Assembly: GCF_019551435.1 (NCBI RefSeq)
Contig: NZ_CP080544.1
Coordinates: forward strand, 806,001-870,000
Direction of reading: 5' to 3'
Origin: Lysobacter soyae
Lineage (GTDB): Bacteria > Pseudomonadota > Gammaproteobacteria > Xanthomonadales > Xanthomonadaceae
Length of the DNA: 64,000 bases
The translations under genes were made by a program, and so were the position numbers. The notes below the pieces were generated by a model, which saw nothing but the letters and a program-made list of their open reading frames with translations, did no database searches and was not told where the DNA came from. Below, piece by piece: positions 56,741 to 64,000 of the stretch (the stretch's first letter is position 1; each line of letters opens with the position of its first letter).

Positions 56741-58251
56741 GGGCTTGTGCCTGTTTCGGGTAGCGCAGCGCGCCATAAATGAAGGGCGGCATAGGCGCGC
56801 CAAGGTTGCCAGTCTTTCGACCGCTGTCGAAGTGTCGCTTCGGACACGAGAGTCCCAGGTTGAAGCTGTTGTCGCAGCACCAAGTCACCTGCAGGAAACG
56901 CGTCCGGATGACCCAAAGCGCGCAAGGCCAAATAGTGGGCCGTCCACTCGCCAATACCCGGCAACGCACACCAGCGTTCGATGAAATCGTTCAAGGGCAG
57001 GTGCGCGTCGAACGTCGCGTCTCCGCGTGCCACTGCGGAAGCCATGGTTTGGAGTGTTGCGACACGGCGTCCGGTCAGACCCATGCCGTCCAAATTTGCC
57101 GCTGCGAGTGTCTCGGCGGTCGGGAAGATCCATTCAAGGCCTTCGACCGGACTGTCGGTCAAACGCGTGCCCGTTCGCTGCAAGAGTCGCGTCGCCAAGG
57201 TACGTGCGGCGGCCACACTGACTTGCTGGCCGACGATGGCGCGGGTAGCCATTTCCAAGCCGTCCCAGCCGCCTGCCAGCCTCAAGCCGGGGTGGCGGGT
57301 AACCGTGGTGGCAAGGCGTGGATCGTTCCTCAGCACGTCATGTACGGCGCGCATATCGGCATCCAAGTCGAACATTCTCCGCACCCGCTGCACCAACTCC
57401 GGAATCGCGTGCGCCCGTACACCATGCAATGTGAGGCGCAAAGCCGATTCATTGCGTCCCCATTCCGACACAGATAACCAAGCGCCGCGATCATCGATCA
57501 ATCGTCGATACGTTCTTGCTTCAACATCCACGTGCTCCAAACCTGCGAGTGCACGCGTCGACAAGAAGGCGAGGGTGGTGCCGAACTCAAACGGCGGGCG
57601 ATAGACCAAACGCAAATTGAGCGCCGAACCATCGGCGGTGTGCCCGGTGGTTTTGCGCAGTCTGCTCGGCGCGAGTCCGTAGGCACTCAAGAACGCGTCA
57701 TTGAAACGACGAAGGCTTTGAAAACCGGAGGCCAATGCAATTTCAGTGACGGGCAGTGCGGTCTCGGTCAGCAATTGTTTGGCGAAAAGCAGGCGCTTTG
57801 TGGCTTGGACTTGTTTGGGCGACGTGCCCAGGCGCGAGACGAACAATCGACGCAAATGGCGTTCACCGACATGCATGCGGTCGGCCAATTGCGCGAGAGA
57901 GGCCGTGTCCAACATGCCCGCCTCGACCAGACGGACAGCGCGCGCGACGACGTCGTCGCCGCGCCGCCATCCGCCGTCTGCGGGAGACAGCTCCGGACGG
58001 CAGCGCAAACACGGCCGGAAGCCCGCTGCCTCGGCGCTGGCCGCGCTGGGGTAGTAATCAACATTGCCGGCCTTGGGCGTTGGCGCCGGACAGACCGGCC
58101 GGCAATAAATACCCGTGGTCTTGACTGCCGTGAAAAAAAGCCCGTCAAAGCGTGCGTCTTTCGATTGCCGCGCGGCATCACAGGCGTCACGGCTCGGCAT
58201 ATGCGGCGCGACGACATCGTCAGGTTTGCGATGGGCGGAAAGCGAAGGCAT
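56737..58251 (-). CDS. alkA: Ada N-domain/AraC/AlkA fusion: methylphosphotriester sensor and 3-methyladenine glycosylase
   Basis: 504 aa. Ada zinc domain (about 25-90): TGIYCRPVCPAP and RPCLRCRPE give the four Cys, one of which takes methyl from phosphotriesters. AraC-type helix-turn-helix (about 100-200; MHVGERHLRRLF, EIALASGFQSLRRFNDAF). AlkA domain (about 210-500): helix-hairpin-helix LPGIGEWTAHYLALRAL and catalytic Asp in FPAGDLVLRQ. It senses methylation, activates transcription and excises alkylated purines. The Ada C-terminal methyltransferase is absent and is supplied by the adjacent ogt. Confidence 0.93.
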   Translation of the reverse strand: MPSLSAHRKPDDVVAPHMPSRDACDAARQSKDARFDGLFFTAVKTTGIYCRPVCPAPTPKAGNVDYYPSAASAEAAGFRPCLRCRPELSPADGGWRRGDDVVARAVRLVEAGMLDTASLAQLADRMHVGERHLRRLFVSRLGTSPKQVQATKRLLFAKQLLTETALPVTEIALASGFQSLRRFNDAFLSAYGLAPSRLRKTTGHTADGSALNLRLVYRPPFEFGTTLAFLSTRALAGLEHVDVEARTYRRLIDDRGAWLSVSEWGRNESALRLTLHGVRAHAIPELVQRVRRMFDLDADMRAVHDVLRNDPRLATTVTRHPGLRLAGGWDGLEMATRAIVGQQVSVAAARTLATRLLQRTGTRLTDSPVEGLEWIFPTAETLAAANLDGMGLTGRRVATLQTMASAVARGDATFDAHLPLNDFIERWCALPGIGEWTAHYLALRALGHPDAFPAGDLVLRQQLQPGTLVSEATLRQRSKDWQPWRAYAALHLWRAALPETGTSP

Positions 58252-58300
58252 GGGGTCAGTATCAGGCGAGCCTTGCGATCATTCTCGCCATTTTCGGACA

Positions 58301-59536
58301 TCAATGTCGGGCGTGTCGGCCGGCGTCCAATAAGTCGTCGAAACGATGCGGGTTGCCGTCGCTTCGCGCCGGCGGCAAGGCGACCAGTCGGCGCAGAAGG
58401 CCATAGACGTCGACGTTGTCGAAATCGGCCAGGGTGATCCCGGCGGGAAATGCGGGGCCGCGGGCGATAAACAGCGCGCGCATCGCCGGCAAATCCGGAT
58501 CGTAACCATGCGATCCGCGAGTCGATGCGGGATGCGTCCGTGCTTTCGCCAGTGAAGCAGGATAAAGGGCATCCCAGCCCGGTTTCATTTGACAGACGAT
58601 GGGCGGAATGCGCGGGTTGCGACCGGAGTGCCAACGTTCGGGAAGCGAGTCCTTCGTAAAACACGTCGCATGCGGCAACGGATTGCTGATGGCCTTCCGC
58701 ACTTGATCGGATTGCCCTTGCCGCGGAACGAAGCCGATGACTTGTCCTTCGCTGATCGGTGTCGCCAACGTCGTTGGAAGCAGATCGCTGGTGGAAATTT
58801 GCTGGCCGATTGGCACGGTCTCAAAGCCATGGTCGGAAACGACGACCAGATTCACCGCCAGTCCATCGGCGGCCAACGCATCCATGAGTGTCCCGATCGC
58901 GGCATCCACTTCGCCTCGCGCCGCGCGCGCCTCGGGCGAGTCGGGGCCATGGTCATGAGAGGCTTTGTCGACTTGGCTGAAGTACATGGTCGACAGTCTT
59001 GCCAACGGCGCGTGTTTGTCGCGTATCCATGACAGCAACCGTTCGACTTGCGCCCTCGGCGAGAGGGTGTCGTCATAGCGCAGCCAGCGACGCGGACGCA
59101 CGCCTTGAATCGGTGCTTCACTGCCGGGCCAAAACAACGTGTCGGCTTGTGCGCCAGCACGGATCACGCCGACCCACAAAGGCTCTCCACCCCACCACGC
59201 AGGATTGCCGACGGCATTGCCGTCTTTCACCTGAAACTCGCCCAAGGCCGCGTCACGCATTTGGTTGTGCACGATGCCGTGGACGTCCGGCCTCAGGCCG
59301 GTCACCAAGGTGTAGTGATTGGGGAATGTCAGACTCGGATACGAGGGTCGCATCCGTGCGCGCACCCCTTCACGACCGAAGCGCGTCAAGCGCGGCATCT
59401 GCGCGGCGTTGACGTCGTCTGGACGCAATCCATCCACCGAAATAAGAATGAGCGGCGCAACCGCCTGATGCGTTGGCGGGAGGTGGGCGCAGGCCGCCAG
59501 CAGTGCCACAAGAAATAGGGAAACGACAATACGCAT
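58301..59536 (-). CDS. Nucleotide pyrophosphatase/phosphodiesterase (NPP) family lipoprotein
   Basis: 411 aa with the start at 59536, giving a lipoprotein signal ending LLAACAH (lipobox). The alkaline-phosphatase-superfamily metal site is [10 protein letters not shown], with the Thr nucleophile in [16 protein letters not shown]; later metal residues are DKASHDHGP and VVVSDHGFE, and a final His in [12 protein letters not shown]. It is probably attached to a membrane and faces the periplasm, hydrolysing phosphodiester bonds of nucleotides or similar. It is divergent from hutU. Confidence 0.9.
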   Translation of the reverse strand: MRIVVSLFLVALLAACAHLPPTHQAVAPLILISVDGLRPDDVNAAQMPRLTRFGREGVRARMRPSYPSLTFPNHYTLVTGLRPDVHGIVHNQMRDAALGEFQVKDGNAVGNPAWWGGEPLWVGVIRAGAQADTLFWPGSEAPIQGVRPRRWLRYDDTLSPRAQVERLLSWIRDKHAPLARLSTMYFSQVDKASHDHGPDSPEARAARGEVDAAIGTLMDALAADGLAVNLVVVSDHGFETVPIGQQISTSDLLPTTLATPISEGQVIGFVPRQGQSDQVRKAISNPLPHATCFTKDSLPERWHSGRNPRIPPIVCQMKPGWDALYPASLAKARTHPASTRGSHGYDPDLPAMRALFIARGPAFPAGITLADFDNVDVYGLLRRLVALPPARSDGNPHRFDDLLDAGRHARH

Positions 59537-59630
59537 CCGTCCAGAGTGCCACGCCAATATGACCTTTGCAGCATCGTCAGAAAAAATGGGCGTAAATGCG
59601 ATAATTGGCTTCTTTCACCCCGGAGTTTGC

Positions 59631-61310
59631 ATGGAAGGCACGGTACGCCCCTCACGCCACGATCCCTCGCGCAGCATTCGCGCGCCGCGCGGTGCGACGC
59701 TCTCCTGCAAAAGCTGGCTGACGGAAGCACCGTTTCGCATGCTTCAAAACAATCTCGATGCGGAGGTTGCCGAGCGTCCTGAAGACTTGGTGGTCTACGG
59801 CGGCATCGGTCGGGCGGCGCGCGATTGGGCGAGCTACGACAAAATTCTTGAGGTATTGCAGCGTTTGGAAGATACCGAAACGCTGTTGGTGCAATCCGGC
59901 AAACCGGTCGGTGTCTTCAAGACGCACGCCGATGCACCGCGCGTGTTGATTGCCAATTCAAACCTAGTGCCGCATTGGGCCACGTGGGAGCACTTCAACG
60001 AACTCGATCGCGGCGGCTTGATGATGTACGGTCAAATGACCGCCGGCTCGTGGATCTACATCGGGTCACAAGGCATCGTTCAAGGCACCTACGAAACCTT
60101 CGTCGAAATGGGGCGTCAACATTACGGCGGCAGCCTCAAAGGCAAATGGATTCTCACCGCCGGTTTGGGCGGGATGGGTGGCGCGCAACCTTTGGCAGCA
60201 TCACTGGCGGGTGCCTGTTCGCTCAACATCGAATGTCGCCAATCGAGCATCGATTTCCGTTTGAAGACACGCTATGTCGATGAGCAGGCGACCGATATCG
60301 ACGATGCACTGGCGCGTATCGCCAAATACACGGCCGCCGGTGAAGCCAAGTCCATTGCGCTGCTTGGCAATGCCGCGGAAATCTTGCCGGAATTGGTGAA
60401 GCGTGGCGTGCGGCCGGATTGCGTGACCGATCAAACGTCAGCGCATGATCCGGTCCATGGCTATTTGCCGATCGGCTGGACGGTGGCCGAGTGGGAGGCG
60501 AAACAAGCCTCTGAGCCGGAAGCTGTCCGTGACGCAGCCAAACAGTCCATGCGTGTCCATGTGGAAGCCATGCTGGCGTTCCATGCGCAAGGCATCCCGA
60601 CAGTCGACTACGGCAACAACATCCGGCAAATGGCCTTCGATGTCGGTTGCAAGAATGCCTTTGATTTCCCGGGTTTCGTACCGGCGTATGTGCGTCCTTT
60701 GTTTTGTCGCGGTGTCGGCCCGTTCCGCTGGGTTGCCCTGTCCGGAGATCCGGAAGACATTTACAAAACCGACGCGAAAGTCAAAGAGATCATCGCCGAC
60801 GATCCACATCTGCACCGTTGGTTGGACATGGCGCGCGAACGCATCAGCTTCCAAGGTTTGCCCGCGCGCATCTGTTGGGTCGGTCTGGGATTGCGCCACA
60901 AGTTGGGCCTCGCCTTCAATGAAATGGTGCGCAATGGCGAACTGAAAGCACCGGTTGTCATCGGTCGCGACCATCTCGATTCGGGCAGTGTGGCAAGCCC
61001 GAACCGTGAAACCGAATCGATGATCGATGGCAGTGACGCCGTCAGCGATTGGCCTTTGTTGAACGCCATGCTCAACGTCGCCGGCGGCGCGACCTGGGTG
61101 TCACTGCACCACGGTGGCGGTGTCGGCATGGGCTACTCGCAGCACAGCGGTGTGGTGATCGTCTGCGACGGCAGCGAAGCCGCCGACCAACGCATCGAAC
61201 GCGTACTCTGGAACGACCCCGGCACAGGCGTCATGCGCCACGCCGACGCCGGCTACGACATCGCCAAGACCTGCGCCAAAGAACAAGGCCTAGACCTCCC
61301 CATGCTCTAA
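59631..61310 (+). CDS. hutU: Urocanate hydratase HutU
   Basis: 559 aa, start at 59631 with CGGAG upstream. NAD-dependent urocanase: [33 protein letters not shown] (NAD loop), the conserved Cys region [19 protein letters not shown], and [17 protein letters not shown]. It converts urocanate to imidazolone propionate. It is separate from hutI/hutF by the arginine and alkylation genes; hutH and hutG are not in the window. Confidence 0.97.
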   Translation: MEGTVRPSRHDPSRSIRAPRGATLSCKSWLTEAPFRMLQNNLDAEVAERPEDLVVYGGIGRAARDWASYDKILEVLQRLEDTETLLVQSGKPVGVFKTHADAPRVLIANSNLVPHWATWEHFNELDRGGLMMYGQMTAGSWIYIGSQGIVQGTYETFVEMGRQHYGGSLKGKWILTAGLGGMGGAQPLAASLAGACSLNIECRQSSIDFRLKTRYVDEQATDIDDALARIAKYTAAGEAKSIALLGNAAEILPELVKRGVRPDCVTDQTSAHDPVHGYLPIGWTVAEWEAKQASEPEAVRDAAKQSMRVHVEAMLAFHAQGIPTVDYGNNIRQMAFDVGCKNAFDFPGFVPAYVRPLFCRGVGPFRWVALSGDPEDIYKTDAKVKEIIADDPHLHRWLDMARERISFQGLPARICWVGLGLRHKLGLAFNEMVRNGELKAPVVIGRDHLDSGSVASPNRETESMIDGSDAVSDWPLLNAMLNVAGGATWVSLHHGGGVGMGYSQHSGVVIVCDGSEAADQRIERVLWNDPGTGVMRHADAGYDIAKTCAKEQGLDLPML

Positions 61311-61325
61311 CCCTTTTTCAAGAAA

Positions 61326-61436
61326 GTGGAGAAGGTGGCGCGAAGCGCCGGATGAGGCGCTCTTAAACCGCTGCAAAAAAACCGCCTCACCCGCCCCCTT
61401 TCGGGGGCACCCTCTCCATCGCAGATGGAGAGGGGG
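61326..61436. repeat. Interspersed palindromic element, copy B (modules facing outward)
   Basis: Two modules, 61326-61362 and 61383-61436, separated by an A-rich 20-base spacer, lie between the convergent hutU and dbpA ends. The left one is the reverse complement of 27520-27556 (36 of 37 bases). The right one is related to the reverse complement of the right half of copy A and holds the hairpins GCCCCC/GGGGGC and CTCTCCATC/GATGGAGAG. Compared with copy A the two modules have swapped relative orientation. Confidence 0.85.
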
Positions 61437-61460
61437 AGGGGATCGTGGAGGAGAGTCGGA

Positions 61461-62843
61461 TCAGAGGCGATGGACGCGCAATTTCCGGCCTTTGATCTTG
61501 CCGTTGCGAAGTTTCTCGAGCGTTTGGCCGGCCTGCGGGTGGGCGATGGCCACATAGCTTCTCGTTGCAAACACATCAATCTTGCCGATGGCTTCTTTCT
61601 TCAAGCCAACATCACCGGTCAAGGCACCGACGATGTCACCGGGCCTCAACTTGTCAGTGCGACCGGCATCGATTCTCAAGGTCACCATCGGCGCCTGCGG
61701 CACGGCACGCGGGCGTCCTTCGATGGCGGCCACCGTCTCCCAAGGAGTCGCTTTGCCCAAGTGCAAGTCGATGACCCGTGCGCGGCCATCTTCGCTGTCG
61801 GCGACCAGGCTCAAGGCGAGTCCGGCGCGCCCGGCGCGTCCCGTGCGTCCGATGCGGTGCAAGTAAGTGTCGGCATCGGTCGGCAGTTCGTAATTGATCA
61901 CCGCGTCAATGCCGTCGATGTCCAGACCGCGCGCGGCGACATCGCTCGCGACCAAGACCGAACAGCTCCGATTCGCGAAGCGCACCAAAACTTCCTCGCG
62001 ATCGCGCTGTTCCATATCGCCGTGCAAACTCAAGGCACTGAAACCGTAATGCGACAGGGACTGTTCGACCTCCACCGTATCGCGGCGCATGTTGCAGAAA
62101 ACGACGGTGGATTGCGGTCGATACTGCATCAACAGGGCCGCCAGCTGCTGCACACGCTTCGCCGGATCGGTATGGATGAATCGTGCCGTGATGTCCGGCC
62201 GGTGTTCAATGGCATCCACAGCGACTTCCACCGGATCGCGTAACAAAGCCGTGCCCAATGCACGAATCGCGTCCGGGAATGTCGCGGAAAACAACAGGCC
62301 CATGCGTTGCTTCGGCATCCGCTTGGACAAAGCACGGATATCTTCCTCGAAACCCATATCCAGCATGCGATCAGCTTCGTCGAGCACGAACACCGAGACG
62401 GCGGATAGGTCCAGTGCACCTTTTTCGGTCAGCTCAAGCACGCGCCCCGGTGTGCCGACCACGATGTGCGGTGCATGGGTCAAAGAAGCCAATTGCGGTG
62501 CCAGAGGAATGCCGCCGCACAAAATGGACAGTTTGAGGTTGGGAATGCCGATGGCCAATTTTCGCAACTGCTTGCCGACCTGATCGGCCAACTCACGGGT
62601 CGGGCAGAGCACCAACGCCTGGGTTCCACTGCGTCCGGCATCCATTTGCTGAAGCAAGCCCAAGCCAAACGCAGCCGTTTTACCGCTGCCGGTTGGGGCT
62701 TGGGCAATCAGGTCGCGCCCGGCCAGAATGGACGGCAGCGAAAGCGCTTGGACCGCGGTCATTTTGCTGTAGCCCAGCGCATCAAGGCCGGACTTCAGCT
62801 GTGGTGAAAGGGCAAGGGTCGAGAAATCAGAGGTGTCATCCAT
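61461..62843 (-). CDS. dbpA: ATP-dependent RNA helicase DbpA
   Basis: 460 aa with the start at 62843 (MDDTSDFSTLALS). DEAD-box motifs: Q motif, APTGSGKTAAF (I), PTRELADQ (Ia), VLDEADRMLD (II, DEAD), FSATFP (III), ASDVAARGLDI (V) and HRIGRTGRAGRAG (VI). The C-terminal RNA-recognition domain (from about 385; MVTLRIDAGRTDKLRPGDIVGAL and IGKIDVFATRSYVAI) is the DbpA type that binds 23S rRNA helix 92. It assists 50S assembly. Confidence 0.95.
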   Translation of the reverse strand: MDDTSDFSTLALSPQLKSGLDALGYSKMTAVQALSLPSILAGRDLIAQAPTGSGKTAAFGLGLLQQMDAGRSGTQALVLCPTRELADQVGKQLRKLAIGIPNLKLSILCGGIPLAPQLASLTHAPHIVVGTPGRVLELTEKGALDLSAVSVFVLDEADRMLDMGFEEDIRALSKRMPKQRMGLLFSATFPDAIRALGTALLRDPVEVAVDAIEHRPDITARFIHTDPAKRVQQLAALLMQYRPQSTVVFCNMRRDTVEVEQSLSHYGFSALSLHGDMEQRDREEVLVRFANRSCSVLVASDVAARGLDIDGIDAVINYELPTDADTYLHRIGRTGRAGRAGLALSLVADSEDGRARVIDLHLGKATPWETVAAIEGRPRAVPQAPMVTLRIDAGRTDKLRPGDIVGALTGDVGLKKEAIGKIDVFATRSYVAIAHPQAGQTLEKLRNGKIKGRKLRVHRL

Positions 62844-62917
62844 CTGCGTATGATCGCAGGAAGCGCGGGGGTGTGTCCTGCACGCGTCGGTCATTCCGGG
62901 TGCGCTAGGCTGTTGCA

Positions 62918-63577
62918 ATGAATACTGCAGCCCCACTTCGTATCGATTTCGTCTCGGACGTCGTCTGCCCTTGGTGCGCGATCGGCCTCGCCTCGTTGGA
63001 ACAGGCACTTGCGAAGATAGAGGACGAGATTGCAACCCAAATCCATTTCCAGCCCTTCGAGCTCAACGCCCAGTTTGGGCCTGAGGGCGAAGATGTGGTC
63101 GAGCATTTGCAGAAGAAGTACGGCTTGAGCGCTGAACAGGTGGCGGACAATCAAGAGAACATCCGTGAGCGAGGCGCCGCACTAGGCTTCGTTTTTGATT
63201 GGCAGCGCCGCCAGCGCACTTGGAATACGTTCGATGCCCACCGCCTTTTACATTGGGCGGCGTTGGAGGGCAAACAACTCGAACTCAAGCGCGCGTTGCT
63301 CAAGGCCAACTTCACCGAAGGGCGAAACGTCTCCGACGTCGACACATTGGTGGATGTTGCGGTTTCTGTCGGTCTGCCGGAAGAGGCCGCACGTGCCGTG
63401 CTGCTTGAGGGCCAATATTCCGATGAAGTGCGTGCCGCGGAGCAATTCTTTCAGCGAAACGGCATTTCCTCTGTCCCTGCGATCATCATCAATCAGCGCC
63501 ACCTGATTTCGGGCGGGCAGCCGCCGGAAATCTTCGAAAAAGCACTCCGCGACATCGCCGCCGACAAACCCGCCTGA
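62918..63577 (+). CDS. DsbA-family oxidoreductase (FrnE-like)
   Basis: 219 aa without a signal peptide, so probably cytoplasmic. Redox motif CPWC (SDVVCPWCAIGL), and the cis-Pro loop ISSVPAIIINQRHLISGGQP typical of FrnE/2-hydroxychromene-2-carboxylate isomerase-like DsbA proteins. The central helical insert is of normal size. The reaction is probably disulphide exchange or isomerisation; the partner is unknown. Confidence 0.92.
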   Translation: MNTAAPLRIDFVSDVVCPWCAIGLASLEQALAKIEDEIATQIHFQPFELNAQFGPEGEDVVEHLQKKYGLSAEQVADNQENIRERGAALGFVFDWQRRQRTWNTFDAHRLLHWAALEGKQLELKRALLKANFTEGRNVSDVDTLVDVAVSVGLPEEAARAVLLEGQYSDEVRAAEQFFQRNGISSVPAIIINQRHLISGGQPPEIFEKALRDIAADKPA

Positions 63578-63625
63578 GTGCGCTAACCTCAATAACGCCC
63601 GCTCCGGGCCTAATGGGGAAATTGC

Positions 63626-64000
63626 ATGGATACGTTGACGACGCCGCGAACCGGCACATTTCGTCTGGTGGCCATCATGGCACTGGCTTGGAACTTGATG
63701 GGACTTGCAATGTTCTGGATGCAATGGAACATCACACCTGAGCAATTGGCACAACTTCCCGAGGGCCAGCGCGCGGTGCATGAAGCCATGCCGCAGTGGG
63801 TCTGGATCGCCAACGGCGTCGCCGTGGTTGCGGGCGTGGTGGCATCTTTCTTACTGATCATGCGCAAGAAACTGTCCGTGCCGTTTTATTGGCTCTCGTT
63901 GATCGCCATTGTCGTGATGTTCGGCTACAGCTTTCTGATGTCCGACATGATCGGAAAAGTCGGTGCGGCACAGGCCCTGACAATGCCGATCGTGGTCACC
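63626..64000 (+). CDS. Hypothetical integral membrane protein, 3' end cut by the window
   Basis: First 125 codons are in the window, with no stop before 64000. The start ATG at 63626 has GGGGAA upstream. Hydrophobic helices are seen at about 13-34 (LVAIMALAWNLMGLAMFWMQW), 62-81 and 91-112 (FYWLSLIAIVVMFGYSFLM). The loop after helix 1 reads ITPEQLAQLPEGQRAVHEAMPQWVW. It resembles small four-helix Lysobacterales membrane proteins of unknown function that are often labelled as transporters without proof. Confidence 0.75.
   Translation, partial: MDTLTTPRTGTFRLVAIMALAWNLMGLAMFWMQWNITPEQLAQLPEGQRAVHEAMPQWVWIANGVAVVAGVVASFLLIMRKKLSVPFYWLSLIAIVVMFGYSFLMSDMIGKVGAAQALTMPIVVT

Overview
The window reads as a chromosomal segment of a gammaproteobacterium of the order Lysobacterales (Xanthomonadales), Xanthomonadaceae/Lysobacteraceae type. 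The evidence is the arginine cluster with an N-acetylornithine carbamoyltransferase, an acetylcitrulline/acetylornithine deacetylase and a fused N-acetylglutamate kinase/synthase, which is the special xanthomonad route. Tandem S46 dipeptidyl-peptidases, tandem M13 peptidases, a lone 30S protein THX gene and xanthomonad-style intergenic palindromes agree with this. Base composition looks like high-50s % GC throughout. I see no rRNA, tRNA, CRISPR array, prophage, insertion sequence or integrase; this is almost entirely core genome, densely packed, with many 4-base ATGA overlaps.

Layout. 0-10.8 kb: end of a GDT1/TMEM165-type transporter, an OmpA-domain lipoprotein, yggX-mutY-AsmA-like-ftsY (minus strand, overlapping), rsmD-coaD-ferredoxin-gamma-glutamyltransferase (plus), an MBL-fold hydrolase and a class III aminotransferase. 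10.9-18.2 kb: queA-tgt-yajC-secD-secF, then suhB and trmJ. 18-28.8 kb: ExoD, a CorC/HlyC-like membrane protein, an alkyltransferase-like protein, a 2OG-Fe(II) oxygenase, a rhomboid, two M13 metallopeptidase paralogues (one with its zinc site destroyed), a beta-CASP nuclease, a GST and a SleB-like hydrolase. 29-46.6 kb: an OprF/OmpA-type porin, an RsuA-family pseudouridine synthase, kbl/tdh threonine catabolism, two S46 peptidases, folC-dedD-purF (without cvpA), a DUF455 protein, lpxH, gltX, and a zur-merC pair with a palindrome resembling a Zur operator. 46.6-64 kb: hutI/hutF, the arginine cluster (acetylornithine carbamoyltransferase, argG, deacetylase, NAGK/S, argC, argH), an ogt and ada-alkA alkylation repair pair, a phosphodiesterase lipoprotein, hutU, dbpA, a DsbA-family protein and a cut membrane protein.

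Functional themes are protein secretion and translation upkeep, extracytoplasmic peptide degradation (four periplasmic or surface exopeptidase/endopeptidase genes) coupled to amino-acid catabolism (threonine, histidine, glutathione/gamma-glutamyl compounds), and arginine synthesis.

The most interesting items are: (1) a leader in front of the arginine operon with a 29-codon ORF, two Arg codons near its end, an intrinsic terminator only about 30 bases before the first structural gene, and an alternative pairing that fits ribosome-controlled attenuation; (2) an M13 paralogue in which three active-site residues and the substrate-binding motif are replaced; (3) tandem S46 peptidases that differ at the specificity position; (4) a Zur-box-like palindrome ending three bases before the merC start codon, implying a leaderless mRNA; and (5) modular interspersed palindromes that fill convergent gene junctions.
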